Source: an uncultured Oscillospiraceae bacterium (GTDB lineage Bacteria > Bacillota > Clostridia > Oscillospirales > Oscillospiraceae). From it: 59,620 nucleotides of DNA. Position 1 is the first letter of the stretch. The number at the start of each line of letters is the position of its first letter. The notes under the pieces were generated by a model. The model was not told the DNA's origin and did not search any database. It was given only the letters and a program-made list of their open reading frames with translations. The position numbers were made by a program, and so were the translations under genes. The stretch spans positions 1-59,620 of the forward strand of contig CANQCS010000011.1 of NCBI GenBank assembly GCA_947589745.1, written 5' to 3'. Below, one piece after another: positions 48,185-56,171 of this stretch.

Positions 48185-49822
48185 ATGGTCATTACTGAGT
48201 TATTGGAACGAAACGCCCGGCTGTACGGGCAGGAGACCGCCCTGGTGGAGTTAAGCCCCACAGAGGAGCGGGACCGGGCGCTCACCTGGCGGGAGGCCAG
48301 CCTGATCGAGAGCGCCCAGCCCGACGCCCCCTACCGCCGGGCCCTGAGCTGGAAGGACTTCGACCGCCGGGCCAACCGCATCGCCAACCTGCTGTTGAGC
48401 CGCAACCTCCAGCGTGGGGCCAAGGTGGGCATCCTGATGATCAACTGCCTGGAGTGGCTGCCGGTGTACTTCGGCATTCTGAAGGCCGGGTGCATCGCCG
48501 TGCCCATGAACTTCCGCTACTCCAGCGAGGAGATCAAATACTGCCTGGAGCTGGCCGACGTGGAGGTGCTGGTGTTCGGGCCGGAGTTCATCAGCCGGAT
48601 GGACGCCATCGCGGACCAGCTCCCGGGCGTGAAAATGATGTTCTTCGTGGGCCGGAACAAGCCGGACTACGCCGAGGACTGCGGCAGGCTGATGAACTTC
48701 TGTTCCTCCAGCGCACCGCCGGTGGCCATCACCCAGGAGGACTATGCCGCCATCTACTTCTCCTCCGGCACCACCGGCTTCCCCAAGGCCATCCTCCACA
48801 GCCACCGGGCCCTCATCAGCTCCTGTGAGACGGAGCAGGCCCACCACGGCCAGACCCGGGACGACGTATTTCTCTGCATCCCGCCCCTGTACCACACCGG
48901 GGCCAAAATGCACTGGTTCGGCAGCCTGATCTCCGCCAGCAAGGCGGTGCTGCTCCGGGGCGTCAAGCCGGAGTGGATCCTGCGGGCGGTCACCGAGGAG
49001 AAGTGTACCATCGTGTGGCTGCTGGTGCCCTGGGCCCAGGACCTGCTGGACGCCATCGAGTCCGGAAAGGTCAACCTGGACAGCTACCTGCTGGACCAGT
49101 GGCGGCTGATGCACATTGGCGCCCAGCCGGTGCCCCCCAGCCTGATCCACCGGTGGATGCAGGTCTTCCCCAACCACCAGTACGACACCAACTACGGCCT
49201 CAGCGAGTCCATCGGCCCCGGCTGCGTCCACCTGGGCGTGGAGAACATCCACAAGGTGGGGGCCATCGGCAAGGCCGGTTACCACTGGCAGGCCAAGGTG
49301 GTGGACGAGCAGGGACAGGAGGTGTCCGGCGGCGCGGTGGGCGAGCTCATCGTCAAGGGCCCCGGCGTCATGCTCTGCTACTACAAGAACCAGGAGGCCA
49401 CCGACGAGATTCTGAAGGACGGCTGGCTCTACACCGGGGACATGGCCCGGGTGGACGAGGACGGCTTCATCTACCTGGTGGACCGGAAGAAGGACGTGGT
49501 GATCTCCGGCGGCGAGAACCTCTACCCGGTCCAGATCGAGGACTTCCTGCGGCAGTTTGACAAGATCAAGGACGTGGCGGTGATTGGGATGCCCGACCAG
49601 CGGCTGGGCGAGATCGCGGCGGCCATTATCGAGATCAAGGAGGGCATAACCTGCACCGAGGAGGAGATCAACGCCTTCTGCCAGGGCCTCCCCCGGTACA
49701 AGCGGCCCCGGAGGATCATCTTCGCCCACGTCCCCCGGAACCCCACCGGCAAGATCGAGAAACCGGCTCTGCGGGAGAAATACTGCGGCGGAAGGCTGGT
49801 GGAGGAGCAGATCCGCTCCTGA
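48185..49822 (+). CDS. Class I adenylate-forming acyl-CoA synthetase
   Basis: This ANL-family enzyme activates a carboxylic acid to its CoA thioester. The 545-residue product has YFSSGTTGFPKAILHSH (about 196-212), YGLSESIGPGC (near 337-347), GWLYTGDMARVDEDGF (near 415-430), DRKKDVVISGGENLYP and the catalytic lysine in PTGKIEKPALRE near 523. GGAGG lies ten bases before the ATG. Best resemblance is to medium-chain and cyclohexanecarboxylate-type ligases; the substrate is not clear. It stands alone, behind repeat copy F, and is not fused like its relative at 37.5-40 kb. Confidence 0.92.
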   Translation: MVITELLERNARLYGQETALVELSPTEERDRALTWREASLIESAQPDAPYRRALSWKDFDRRANRIANLLLSRNLQRGAKVGILMINCLEWLPVYFGILKAGCIAVPMNFRYSSEEIKYCLELADVEVLVFGPEFISRMDAIADQLPGVKMMFFVGRNKPDYAEDCGRLMNFCSSSAPPVAITQEDYAAIYFSSGTTGFPKAILHSHRALISSCETEQAHHGQTRDDVFLCIPPLYHTGAKMHWFGSLISASKAVLLRGVKPEWILRAVTEEKCTIVWLLVPWAQDLLDAIESGKVNLDSYLLDQWRLMHIGAQPVPPSLIHRWMQVFPNHQYDTNYGLSESIGPGCVHLGVENIHKVGAIGKAGYHWQAKVVDEQGQEVSGGAVGELIVKGPGVMLCYYKNQEATDEILKDGWLYTGDMARVDEDGFIYLVDRKKDVVISGGENLYPVQIEDFLRQFDKIKDVAVIGMPDQRLGEIAAAIIEIKEGITCTEEEINAFCQGLPRYKRPRRIIFAHVPRNPTGKIEKPALREKYCGGRLVEEQIRS

Positions 49823-49943
49823 CACGCTCTTTCCTCATGTGTAAATCCGTGTGTAAATTCGTGTGTAGTTACGTCAAAGAACGCCTATTATTTGGCATGA
49901 TGCTTCTAATGGCAAAACGCCTGAAACCGTTGCAAATACAAAG

Positions 49944-49982
49944 AAAAACCGGGAACCGTTGCAATACAGCGGTTCCCGGTTT
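49944..49982. terminator. Terminator between acyl-CoA synthetase and tRNA-Arg
   Basis: AAAAACCGGGAACCG-loop-CGGTTCCCGGTTT is symmetric with A-run left and T-run right, so it can end both the plus-strand gene and the minus-strand tRNA. The preceding 49823-49943 holds only short direct repeats of CGTGTGTAAAT. Confidence 0.85.
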
Positions 49983-50058
49983 GGCACGCCATGAGGGATT
50001 CGAACCCCCGGCCTTCTGGTCCGTAGCCAGACGCTCTATCCAGCTGAGCTAATGGCGC
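49982..50058 (-). tRNA. tRNA-Arg (anticodon ACG)
   Basis: The minus strand folds as a 77-base tRNA with acceptor GCGCCAT/ATGGCGT, D arm GCTCAGCTGGATAGAGC, anticodon stem-loop TCTGG-CTACGGA-CCAGA giving ACG, the T arm with GGTTCGAATCC, discriminator G and an encoded CCA. First-position A (inosine after modification) reads CGU/CGC/CGA arginine codons. Confidence 0.97.
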
Positions 50059-50145
50059 GTGTCCTCTCGGACAGCTTCGTTATATTACCACGTCTTCCCG
50101 GAAAATGCAAGAGGTTTTTTCAAATTTCTGAAAAAATTTTTTGTA

Positions 50146-50178
50146 GCCCGGCCGCGGCGTCATTTTCCGCGGCCGGGC
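50146..50178 (-). terminator. Hairpin after cytidine deaminase
   Basis: GCCCGGCCGCGG/CCGCGGCCGGGC is a perfect GC stem; on the minus strand AAAAAATTTTTTC follows a few bases later. Likely terminator for cdd. Confidence 0.7.
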
Positions 50179-50187
50179 CACAATGCA

Positions 50188-50580
50188 TTACTCCAAAATA
50201 CCGCTGTTGAAACTGTAGGGCAGCAGCTCCCTCAAGGTCAGCTCCTGAGTCTCGCCCCGGCGGTTGACCAGGATGACCTCCATGTCCTCCGCGAACTCCC
50301 GCAGCACCTGGCGGCACACGCCGCAGGGGGCGCAGAAGTCGTCCGTGTCCGCGGCGATGGCGATGCGGACAAAGGAGCGGTGCCCCTCGCTGACCGCCTT
50401 GAAGACGGCGGTGCGCTCGGCGCAGTTGGAGGGGCCATAGGCGGCGTTCTCGATGTTGCAGCCGGTGAACACCGTGCCGTCCGCGCACTCCAGCGCCGCC
50501 CCCACGGGGAAGTGGGAGTAGGGCACATAGGCCATTTTCAGCATATCCTGTGCCTTTTGGCACAGTTCCGTCTTTGTCAT
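50188..50580 (-). CDS. cdd: Cytidine deaminase
   Basis: It deaminates cytidine and deoxycytidine in pyrimidine salvage. The 130-residue product has YVPYSHFPVGAAL (about 18-30), GCNIENAAYGPSNCAERTA (39-57) with catalytic Glu and zinc Cys, and CAPCGVCRQVLREF (82-95) with the other two zinc cysteines. Length is that of the tetrameric bacterial form. GGGGAGGGAA lies just upstream of the ATG. A family-2 repeat separates it from the next gene's stop. Confidence 0.97.
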   Translation of the reverse strand: MTKTELCQKAQDMLKMAYVPYSHFPVGAALECADGTVFTGCNIENAAYGPSNCAERTAVFKAVSEGHRSFVRIAIAADTDDFCAPCGVCRQVLREFAEDMEVILVNRRGETQELTLRELLPYSFNSGILE

Positions 50581-50616
50581 ACCATTCCCTCCCCTTTCTT
50601 CGTCCCTCTCCCAGCC

Positions 50617-50707
50617 CCCGTCACCGTGCGGCAGACCCGGTCCCGTAGAGTCCCGGGAGCGAGGTTAAAGTTCTTTTTGCCTACTTTTTCTTTCAAGAAA
50701 AAGTAGG
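50617..50707 (-). repeat. Stop-abutting repeat (family 2)
   Basis: Minus-strand hairpin CTACTTTTTCTTGAAAGAAA begins at the stop of the lipoprotein deacetylase gene, followed by AAAAAGAACTTTAACCTCGC and a diverged tail with CGCACGGTGACGG. The last part matches a piece of the 100-base tandem array. Confidence 0.8.
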
Positions 50708-52324
50708 TCACTCGTTCCACTCCTCGCCGACGCCCAGATCGGGGCGGACGGAGGTGTCCATGATCTCCTTGGCGTCATAGAACCGCATGTACCGGTTCCG
50801 GGACCAGCGGAGGGTCTTGCCGTCCGGGTGCATCCGGTCGCAGATCACGGCGCAGATATCCTTCTTGATATAGCTGAAGGGTTCGACGCCCACGCTGGCG
50901 AAGACCCGGAAGCCCTGGCTCTGGAGATACTGGAAGATGGGGCCGGTGCTGGTCCAGTCCTGGCCGTCGGGCCGCTCGCCGTGGGGGTAGAACAGGATCT
51001 TCGTCTCGCCCACCAGGCTGCCCACCTCGTCGAACCAGAGCTGGGTGTCCTTCTGGATGTCCTCCAGCTTCCACCTGGCGTTACCGCTGAGGCGGATGTG
51101 GCCCCAGGTGTGGCTGCCGAAGGTCCAGCCGGTGCGCTTGAGCTCCTCGATGATGGGCTTCACGGCCTCCCGCTCCTGCTGGCGGACCGCCTCCTGCTCT
51201 GCGGTAAGGCCCTCGGTGGTGGTGTTGGTGCGGTAGCCCAGGATACCCTCATAGCCGGTGAGGCTCAGGCAGGCCTTGGCCCCGAAGGGGGAGAAGTCCG
51301 GGTGCTCCTCCACGAACTTGTCCAGGATGGGGATGGCGTCCAGGTCCCGGCTGACCACCTCGTTGCCCTGGGGGTCCAGGCCCCAGGACCACACCTTGCC
51401 GTCCTCGCCCAGGATCAGCTTGTAGGTCAGGCCGCCCTCCAGCATATATTCGTAGTAGTTGGTGTCGTCGTAGGAGAAGATCAGGGGCTTGGTGCCCTCG
51501 GGGATGTAGAGGGTGTTCTTCACCATCTTGGGCTGGCCGTCGTCGCCGGTGACCTCGCTCCACACGTCGTTGATATCCACCAGGATATAGCCCTTCTCGT
51601 AGACGTTCTGGAGGATCTTGTTGAACTCGCCCACGGTAACCATCCAGTCGTCCATGTCGTCCCCGGCGGCGGTGCCGTCAAAGGCCAGCTCCGGGTAGGC
51701 GATGATGGGGTGGAAGAAGAGGTGCTCCACCACGCCGTCCCAGGCCACATATTTGACGCCGTCCCGCTCGCCGCCCTCAGGCATGACCTTGGGGTCGTAG
51801 ATGAAGTATGGCTCCATCTCCGGCTTGGGCTGGGTGCGGAAATGGTCCGCGCCCAGGCCGCTGTCCTCCGCCAGGGTCTTGAGGGTGCTGAAGAAGCTGT
51901 CCGGCATGGCGGCGTACCAGTGGTCATAGGCCACCACCCCCGCGCCGTAGGAGAAGCGGTACTCCGTCTGGCTGTCGGAGAAGGTCAGGGCGCCGTTGTA
52001 GTAGAACGGGTCGTGGTTGGCGGCGTCGTTGTCGGTCCAGTCCGCCTCGGCCAGGGCGGCGATGGCGTCGTGGAGCGCCGCGGCGGTTCCTGGGTCGGAG
52101 ATCGTGCCGTCCTCCGCCATCTGAGGGGCGGTGAGGGCGGTAAAGGCGGTGTCCTCCGGGCTCTCGCCCTCGGCCACCGGGGCGGTGAAAAAGACGGCGG
52201 AGCCGGTGAGCGGCGCCGTCTCCGAGCCCTTGGGATCTTCCTTATCCTGTCCGGGCTCCTTGGCGCAGGATGCCAGGGACAAAAGCATGGCCAGGGCCAG
52301 CAGCAGCGCGATCCATCGTTTCAT
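50708..52324 (-). CDS. Lipoprotein with polysaccharide deacetylase-like domain
   Basis: The 538-residue product has a lipoprotein signal (MKRWIALLLALAMLLSLASC, Cys at residue 20) and is expected on the outer face of the membrane. The C-terminal half carries a NodB-like fold: KPLIFSYDDTNYYEY (near 260-274) in place of the catalytic TFDD motif and TFGSHTWGHIRLSG (near 402-415) for the metal histidines, then ILFYPHGERP. The N-terminal 200 residues are unassigned. It may trim acetyl groups from cell-wall or capsule sugar; the altered first motif leaves activity open. A good promoter lies at 52370-52398. Confidence 0.85.
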   Translation of the reverse strand: MKRWIALLLALAMLLSLASCAKEPGQDKEDPKGSETAPLTGSAVFFTAPVAEGESPEDTAFTALTAPQMAEDGTISDPGTAAALHDAIAALAEADWTDNDAANHDPFYYNGALTFSDSQTEYRFSYGAGVVAYDHWYAAMPDSFFSTLKTLAEDSGLGADHFRTQPKPEMEPYFIYDPKVMPEGGERDGVKYVAWDGVVEHLFFHPIIAYPELAFDGTAAGDDMDDWMVTVGEFNKILQNVYEKGYILVDINDVWSEVTGDDGQPKMVKNTLYIPEGTKPLIFSYDDTNYYEYMLEGGLTYKLILGEDGKVWSWGLDPQGNEVVSRDLDAIPILDKFVEEHPDFSPFGAKACLSLTGYEGILGYRTNTTTEGLTAEQEAVRQQEREAVKPIIEELKRTGWTFGSHTWGHIRLSGNARWKLEDIQKDTQLWFDEVGSLVGETKILFYPHGERPDGQDWTSTGPIFQYLQSQGFRVFASVGVEPFSYIKKDICAVICDRMHPDGKTLRWSRNRYMRFYDAKEIMDTSVRPDLGVGEEWNE

Positions 52325-52369
52325 TTCGGTACCTCCTGTGGCGGCAGCGCCGCCGGTCGATTATCTTAT

Positions 52370-52398
52370 ATTGTACCACCCGGGCGGTTACAATCCAA
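52370..52398 (-). promoter_or_regulatory. SigA-type promoter for the lipoprotein gene
   Basis: On the minus strand TTGGAT, 17 bases, TACAAT, about 50 bases before the start. Confidence 0.65.
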
Positions 52399-52468
52399 CC
52401 CCCAAGTTGGGGGAAAATGGTAACAAAACAGTTACAGGCGTATGATCCCCGCCCACCCCCGCAAAAAT

Positions 52469-52705
52469 ACCGGCCGGAGCGCTCCGGCCGGTGAGACTGT
52501 CGGAAAAGGCCAATGGCCTTTTCCGACAATAGGATTCGCTGCGCTACGCGCCTCACCTGTGCGCCAAAGGCGCACAGATTCGACGCACGCTTCGCGCAAA
52601 GTGTTTTTTCCGACGTACACGCCGCCGGAAAAAACGATTGCACTGGTTTTCGCGCCTGCGGGCGCGAAACTCTGCGAGGCTTTTTCGACATACTGACCGG
52701 CCGGT
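52469..52705. repeat. Dense block of palindromes between promoter and SirTM gene
   Basis: No gene is seen here. In order are a perfect 24-base palindrome with arms ACCGGCCGGAGC/GCTCCGGCCGGT (52469-52492), GTCGGAAAAGGCC/GGCCTTTTCCGAC (52498-52527), CTGTGCGCC/GGCGCACAG (52557-52577), TTTTTTCCG/CGGAAAAAA (about 52605-52635), TTTCGCGCC/GGCGCGAAA (52648-52669) and ACCGGCCGGT (about 52696). The second stem matches one at 19014-19048. It may be a multi-hairpin terminator, a structured RNA or another repeat family. Confidence 0.8.
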
Positions 52706-52729
52706 ACCGTCATCTGTGGGAGGGAGAAA

Positions 52730-53599
52730 TCAGCAAAGCGCCGCCAGCGCCGCGCCGATATCGCCGTTGACGCAAATGGACCTCTCCCGGATCTCCTCCG
52801 GGCAGACCGCCTCCCCCATGTTGACACAGGCGTAGATGGCTCCGGGGTTCTGGGCGGTCATCCGCCAGAAAGGGTACTTGATGATGCCGGGGGTGTTGCC
52901 GCCCACGCCCAGCTCCAGGAACAGAATGCGCCGTTCCCACCGGCTCTCCAGGAAATTCTGATACCGCCTGGCCGCCCGGTGCCACCCCTCGTCCTCCGCA
53001 AAGCGGCTGTCCGAGCGCAGATTCATGGTCATGGGCCTGCCGCAGCGGGGGCAGACCGGCAGCAGGTCCGAGGGGACGCGCATGTCCCTCTGCCGCTCCA
53101 TCATCTGCCGGACAGCCGCCTCATTGTCGTAGGTCTCCTGGCGGCAGGGCTTACTGCACTGGAAGAGGCCGTAATCGCCCTGGGTGTAGAACAGCCGCTC
53201 CTTGTCGAACCCGGCCTTCTGGAAGCAGTGGTCCACATTGGTGGTGAGGACAAAGTAGTCCCTGTCCCTCACCAGCGCCAGAAGATCGCGGTACACCGGC
53301 CGGGGCGGGTCCAGATAGCGGTTGATATAGATATACCGGCTCCAGTAGGCCCAGAATTCCTCCGGCGTGCCGTAGGGGTAAAAGCCGCCGGAGTACATAT
53401 CGTGAAAATGATACTTTGCCGCGAAGTCGGAGAAGTATTTCTCAAACCGCTCCCCGGCGTAGTCGAACCCCGCCGAGGCGGACAGGCCCGCCCCCGCGCC
53501 GATGACAACGGCCTCCGCAGCATTCAGCGCCTCCCGCAGCCGCCGGATGTTATCCGAGTAATCCCCGGTAGATTCTGTCATCCACATCTTTAAAGACAT
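52730..53599 (-). CDS. Class M sirtuin (SirTM), protein ADP-ribosyltransferase-like
   Basis: SirTM proteins are sirtuin relatives that use NAD to ADP-ribosylate a lipoylated carrier protein in redox response. The 289-residue product has AVVIGAGAGLSASAGFDYAG (about 30-49), FVLTTNVDHCFQKAGF (near 118), TQGDYGLFQCSKPC (near 142-155) where ordinary sirtuins have a catalytic His, and zinc cysteines in CSKPC and CPRCG. I chose the ATG at 53599, with GGAGG nine bases upstream, overlapping the macrodomain gene by 50 bases. No lipoate ligase or GcvH-like carrier gene accompanies it here. Confidence 0.9.
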   Translation of the reverse strand: MSLKMWMTESTGDYSDNIRRLREALNAAEAVVIGAGAGLSASAGFDYAGERFEKYFSDFAAKYHFHDMYSGGFYPYGTPEEFWAYWSRYIYINRYLDPPRPVYRDLLALVRDRDYFVLTTNVDHCFQKAGFDKERLFYTQGDYGLFQCSKPCRQETYDNEAAVRQMMERQRDMRVPSDLLPVCPRCGRPMTMNLRSDSRFAEDEGWHRAARRYQNFLESRWERRILFLELGVGGNTPGIIKYPFWRMTAQNPGAIYACVNMGEAVCPEEIRERSICVNGDIGAALAALC

Positions 53600-54311
53600 T
53601 GAAAACGACCTCCGTCTCTCCTCTGTATTGCCGGACCGTCCGCACCGCGATCTCCGCCGCCAGCGCATTGGGAAAATGAAACTCCCCGGTGGAGATGCAG
53701 CAGAACGCCACGCTTCTGATCCCCCTCTCCCCTGCCAGCGCGAGACAGGAGCGGTAGCAGGAGGCCAGCAGCCGCCGGTCCTCCTCCGTCACCCGGCCCC
53801 GGACAACGGGCCCCACCGTGTGGAGCACATACTGGCAGGGCAGATTGAAGGCGGGCGTGAGCTTGGCCTGTCCGGCGGGCTCCTCATGGCCCTGGGCCGC
53901 CATCAGTCCGGCGCACGCCAGCCGGAGCTGCACCCCGGCATAGGTGTGGATGGCGTTGTCGATGCAGCCGTGGCAGGGGGCGTAGCACCCGGTCATGCCG
54001 CTGTTGGCGGCGTTGACGATGGCGCCGCATCTGAGGGTGGTGATATCCCCCTGCCAGAGATAGATCCCCTCCTCCACAGGCGTCAGAGCGGCCAGCTCCG
54101 TGACGCCCTTCGCGGTGGTCTCGGCCTGCAGGTACTCGTCCTGCACGGCCAGGAACGCCTCCCCGGCGGGCCGCGGCGGGCGGACGTTCATCAGGGCGCG
54201 GAGCAGCCGCTTCTGCTCCGCCTCATCCTCGGGAATGCGCAGCCCCCGATACTGTATCTCCTCCCGCAGGAGGGTGCGGATCAGGAAAATTCTTCTCTCG
54301 GCCTGTGTCAT
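53550..54311 (-). CDS. Zinc-containing macrodomain, protein ADP-ribosylhydrolase (SirTM-linked)
   Basis: It is predicted to remove ADP-ribose from the target modified by the linked SirTM. The 253-residue product has a helical N-terminal extension (1-85), then the macrodomain with GDITTLRCGAIVNAANSGM (about 88-106), zinc-type CYAPCHGC (about 108-115) and STGEFHFPNALAAEIAV (near 208-224). Both extension and zinc loop are typical of SirTM-associated macrodomains. It is the first gene of the pair, with a promoter at 54368-54395. Confidence 0.93.
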   Translation of the reverse strand: MTQAERRIFLIRTLLREEIQYRGLRIPEDEAEQKRLLRALMNVRPPRPAGEAFLAVQDEYLQAETTAKGVTELAALTPVEEGIYLWQGDITTLRCGAIVNAANSGMTGCYAPCHGCIDNAIHTYAGVQLRLACAGLMAAQGHEEPAGQAKLTPAFNLPCQYVLHTVGPVVRGRVTEEDRRLLASCYRSCLALAGERGIRSVAFCCISTGEFHFPNALAAEIAVRTVRQYRGETEVVFNVFKDVDDRIYRGLLG

Positions 54312-54367
54312 TTGTCCCCATCGCCTTTCCGCCGCTTTGACCGGGTCCCCGGTCCCTTGTCTCTTTC

Positions 54368-54395
54368 ATTATACAGGTACTGTCAAGCTTTGCAA
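54368..54395 (-). promoter_or_regulatory. SigA-type promoter for the macrodomain-SirTM operon
   Basis: On the minus strand TTGCAA, 16 bases, perfect TATAAT, about 57 bases before the start. Confidence 0.7.
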
Positions 54396-54485
54396 GTACG
54401 CACCTTTTTGTAACGGATGGCCGGGGCTGGGACGCCGCAGGACGTTGTTCACCCGGCCCGCCCGCAGTTTTCCCTGTTCTGCCTC

Positions 54486-54529
54486 TTGACATTTGCCGTC
54501 ATATTGGATACAATATCAGATATGACGGC
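54486..54529 (+). promoter_or_regulatory. Promoter with inverted-repeat operator for the GntR pair
   Basis: TTGACA (54486-54491), 17 bases, TACAAT (54509-54514). A perfect repeat GCCGTCATAT (54495-54504) and ATATGACGGC (54520-54529) brackets the -10 box. That is the expected place for autoregulation by the GntR proteins encoded just downstream. Confidence 0.8.
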
Positions 54530-54568
54530 CCTCGGGCCGCCGATCCTGCCTGTTGTGAGGTACATGCC

Positions 54569-55204
54569 GTGGAACCTGTCTCCCTTCTTCCCCTGAAAGA
54601 CCATATCGTGGAGATCCTCCGCCGGGAGATCTTCTCCGGTGAACTGAAAAACGGCGATGAGCTGGCCCAGGAGTCCGTGGCCGGCGCCCTGAAGGTTTCC
54701 CGCATCCCGGTGCGGGAGGCGTTCCTGCGCCTGGAGGCGGAGGGGCTGTTGGAGCGGCTGCCCAACCGCCATATGCGGGTGGTGGGCATCACCACCACCC
54801 GGCTGTGGCAGAACTTCCATGTCCTGGCGGCTATCGAGGGGGAGATCGCCCTCCAGGTGGTCTCCGGCGGCACGTTCTCCGGCGTGGGCGAGGCCTTCGC
54901 CCGCTGCCGCGCCGCCTACGAAAAACAGGAGTGGTCCATCCTCCGGCGGGAGGACCGGGCCTTTCACCTGAGCCTCAGCGCGGCCCTGGACAACCACACC
55001 CTCCGGCAGCTCCACGAGATCCAGCACCGGGTCCTCTTCGCCGGGACCATGGACAATCTGCGGCCAGACTGGGACAAGGTGATCGCCCTGGACGAGGGCA
55101 TCTGGCGGGCGGTGCGGGCGCGGGACGAGAGCGACCTCCGCCGGGCCGTCTATGAATACTACACCGTGCTGGCGCAGGACGCCGTAAAGGAGCTGGAACA
55201 ATGA
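54569..55204 (+). CDS. GntR-family (FCD) transcriptional regulator 1
   Basis: The 211-residue product has an N-terminal winged helix with ESVAGALKVSRIPVREAFLRLEAEGLLE-type recognition region (about 35-62) and a C-terminal all-helical FCD ligand domain (about 80-205) with DRAFHLSL and the metal-type histidine pattern. GTG start at 54569, with GAGG eight bases upstream. It overlaps the next regulator by ATGA. FCD regulators respond to organic acids, which fits the SLC13 carrier and dehydratase genes downstream. Confidence 0.92.
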   Translation: MEPVSLLPLKDHIVEILRREIFSGELKNGDELAQESVAGALKVSRIPVREAFLRLEAEGLLERLPNRHMRVVGITTTRLWQNFHVLAAIEGEIALQVVSGGTFSGVGEAFARCRAAYEKQEWSILRREDRAFHLSLSAALDNHTLRQLHEIQHRVLFAGTMDNLRPDWDKVIALDEGIWRAVRARDESDLRRAVYEYYTVLAQDAVKELEQ

Positions 55205-55851
55205 CCACACTCACCCCCATCAAGCTGCTGCCCGCCCGCGACCGGGTGGCCGCCTCCCTGCGGGAGGCCATTCTGACCCACGCCATCCGCCCCGGCGAGG
55301 AGCTGACGCTGAAGGACACCGCCGCCACCCTGGGGGTCTCCATCACCCCGGTGCGGGAGGCGTTCCAGATCCTGGCCAGGGACGGGCTCATCGAGCTGCA
55401 CCCCAACCGGGGCGCGGTGGTGCTGGGCATCACCGACAAGCGCATCCGGGACCACTACGAGACCCGGGCCATCCTGGAGCGGGAGGCCGCCATGGCCGCC
55501 TGCCGGAACGGGGCGGACCTGTCCCTCATCCGCAACGCCTACACCCAGGCCAGCATCGCCCTGGAGACCCACAACGTGCTCCAATACTCCAACTACAACC
55601 AGGCTTTCCACGTGGAGATCTGGAACGCCGCGGGCAACGACAAGATGAAGGAGCTGCTGGCCGGCCTCTGGAACGGCCTCTCCATGGGCCACAAGGTCAC
55701 CCAGGAGAGCTACGCCCAGATCTCCATGTCGGAACACGCCAAGATCCTGGCGGCGCTGGAGGCCCGGGACGAGGCCGCCGCCGGTGCGGCCATGAACGCC
55801 CACATCCTCCGCAGCATGGAGAACGTGCTGACCCACCTGATCGCCGAATAA
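55201..55851 (+). CDS. GntR-family (FCD) transcriptional regulator 2
   Basis: The 216-residue product has the winged helix TLKDTAATLGVSITPVREAF (about 40-59) followed by an FCD domain (about 80-210) with QAFHVEIWNAAGN. It is a paralogue of the gene it overlaps, with clear divergence in the ligand domain, so the two may form a heterodimer or answer to different acids. The ATG lies in ATGA with the previous stop. It is followed after nine bases by a family-2 repeat. Confidence 0.92.
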   Translation: MTTLTPIKLLPARDRVAASLREAILTHAIRPGEELTLKDTAATLGVSITPVREAFQILARDGLIELHPNRGAVVLGITDKRIRDHYETRAILEREAAMAACRNGADLSLIRNAYTQASIALETHNVLQYSNYNQAFHVEIWNAAGNDKMKELLAGLWNGLSMGHKVTQESYAQISMSEHAKILAALEARDEAAAGAAMNAHILRSMENVLTHLIAE

Positions 55852-55859
55852 CCCATCTC

Positions 55860-55950
55860 ATACTTTTTCTTGAAAGAAAAAGTATCAAAAAGAACTTTCA
55901 TATCGCTACCAAAGCGTTGCAATTCCTACATTTCTTACACGGTGACGATA
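55860..55950 (+). repeat. Stop-abutting repeat (family 2)
   Basis: Hairpin ACTTTTTCTTGAAAGAAAAAGT, AAAAAGAACTTTCATATCGC, CAAAGCGTTGCAATTCC and ACACGGTGACGATAT. It starts nine bases after the stop of the second GntR gene. Confidence 0.85.
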
Positions 55951-55976
55951 TATGGTTTTCATTGAAGAATAGTATC

Positions 55977-56020
55977 ACCCCGGAAATTGTGGATTTCCAC
56001 AATTTCCGGGGTGCCTTTTT
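55977..56020 (+). terminator. Rho-independent terminator
   Basis: ACCCCGGAAATTGTGG/CCACAATTTCCGGGGT with loop ATTT and then GCCTTTTT. It ends the GntR message and insulates the SLC13 promoter just beyond. Confidence 0.9.
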
Positions 56021-56049
56021 GTGGATTCATCTGAAATAAATTTAGGGTA

Positions 56050-56078
56050 TTGACATTTGCGCACGGCGGTCGTATACT
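56050..56078 (+). promoter_or_regulatory. SigA-type promoter for the SLC13 carrier gene
   Basis: TTGACA, 17 bases, TATACT, about 94 bases before the start codon. No copy of the GntR inverted repeat is visible in full, but GCGCACGGCGGTCGTAT lies between the boxes. Confidence 0.8.
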
Positions 56079-56171
56079 CACAATCAAGAAATGGATACAT
56101 TATCAAATATCACTGATAATGGTTCCTGTCCATTCCCGAGCCGAAAGAAAAGAAGAAAAGGAGAAACGCGT

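Noticed and set aside
49837-49870. Short direct repeats CGTGTGTAAAT beside tRNA-Arg as an attachment site
   Set aside because: Repeats are only about 11 bases, do not match the tRNA 3' end and no integrase is nearby.
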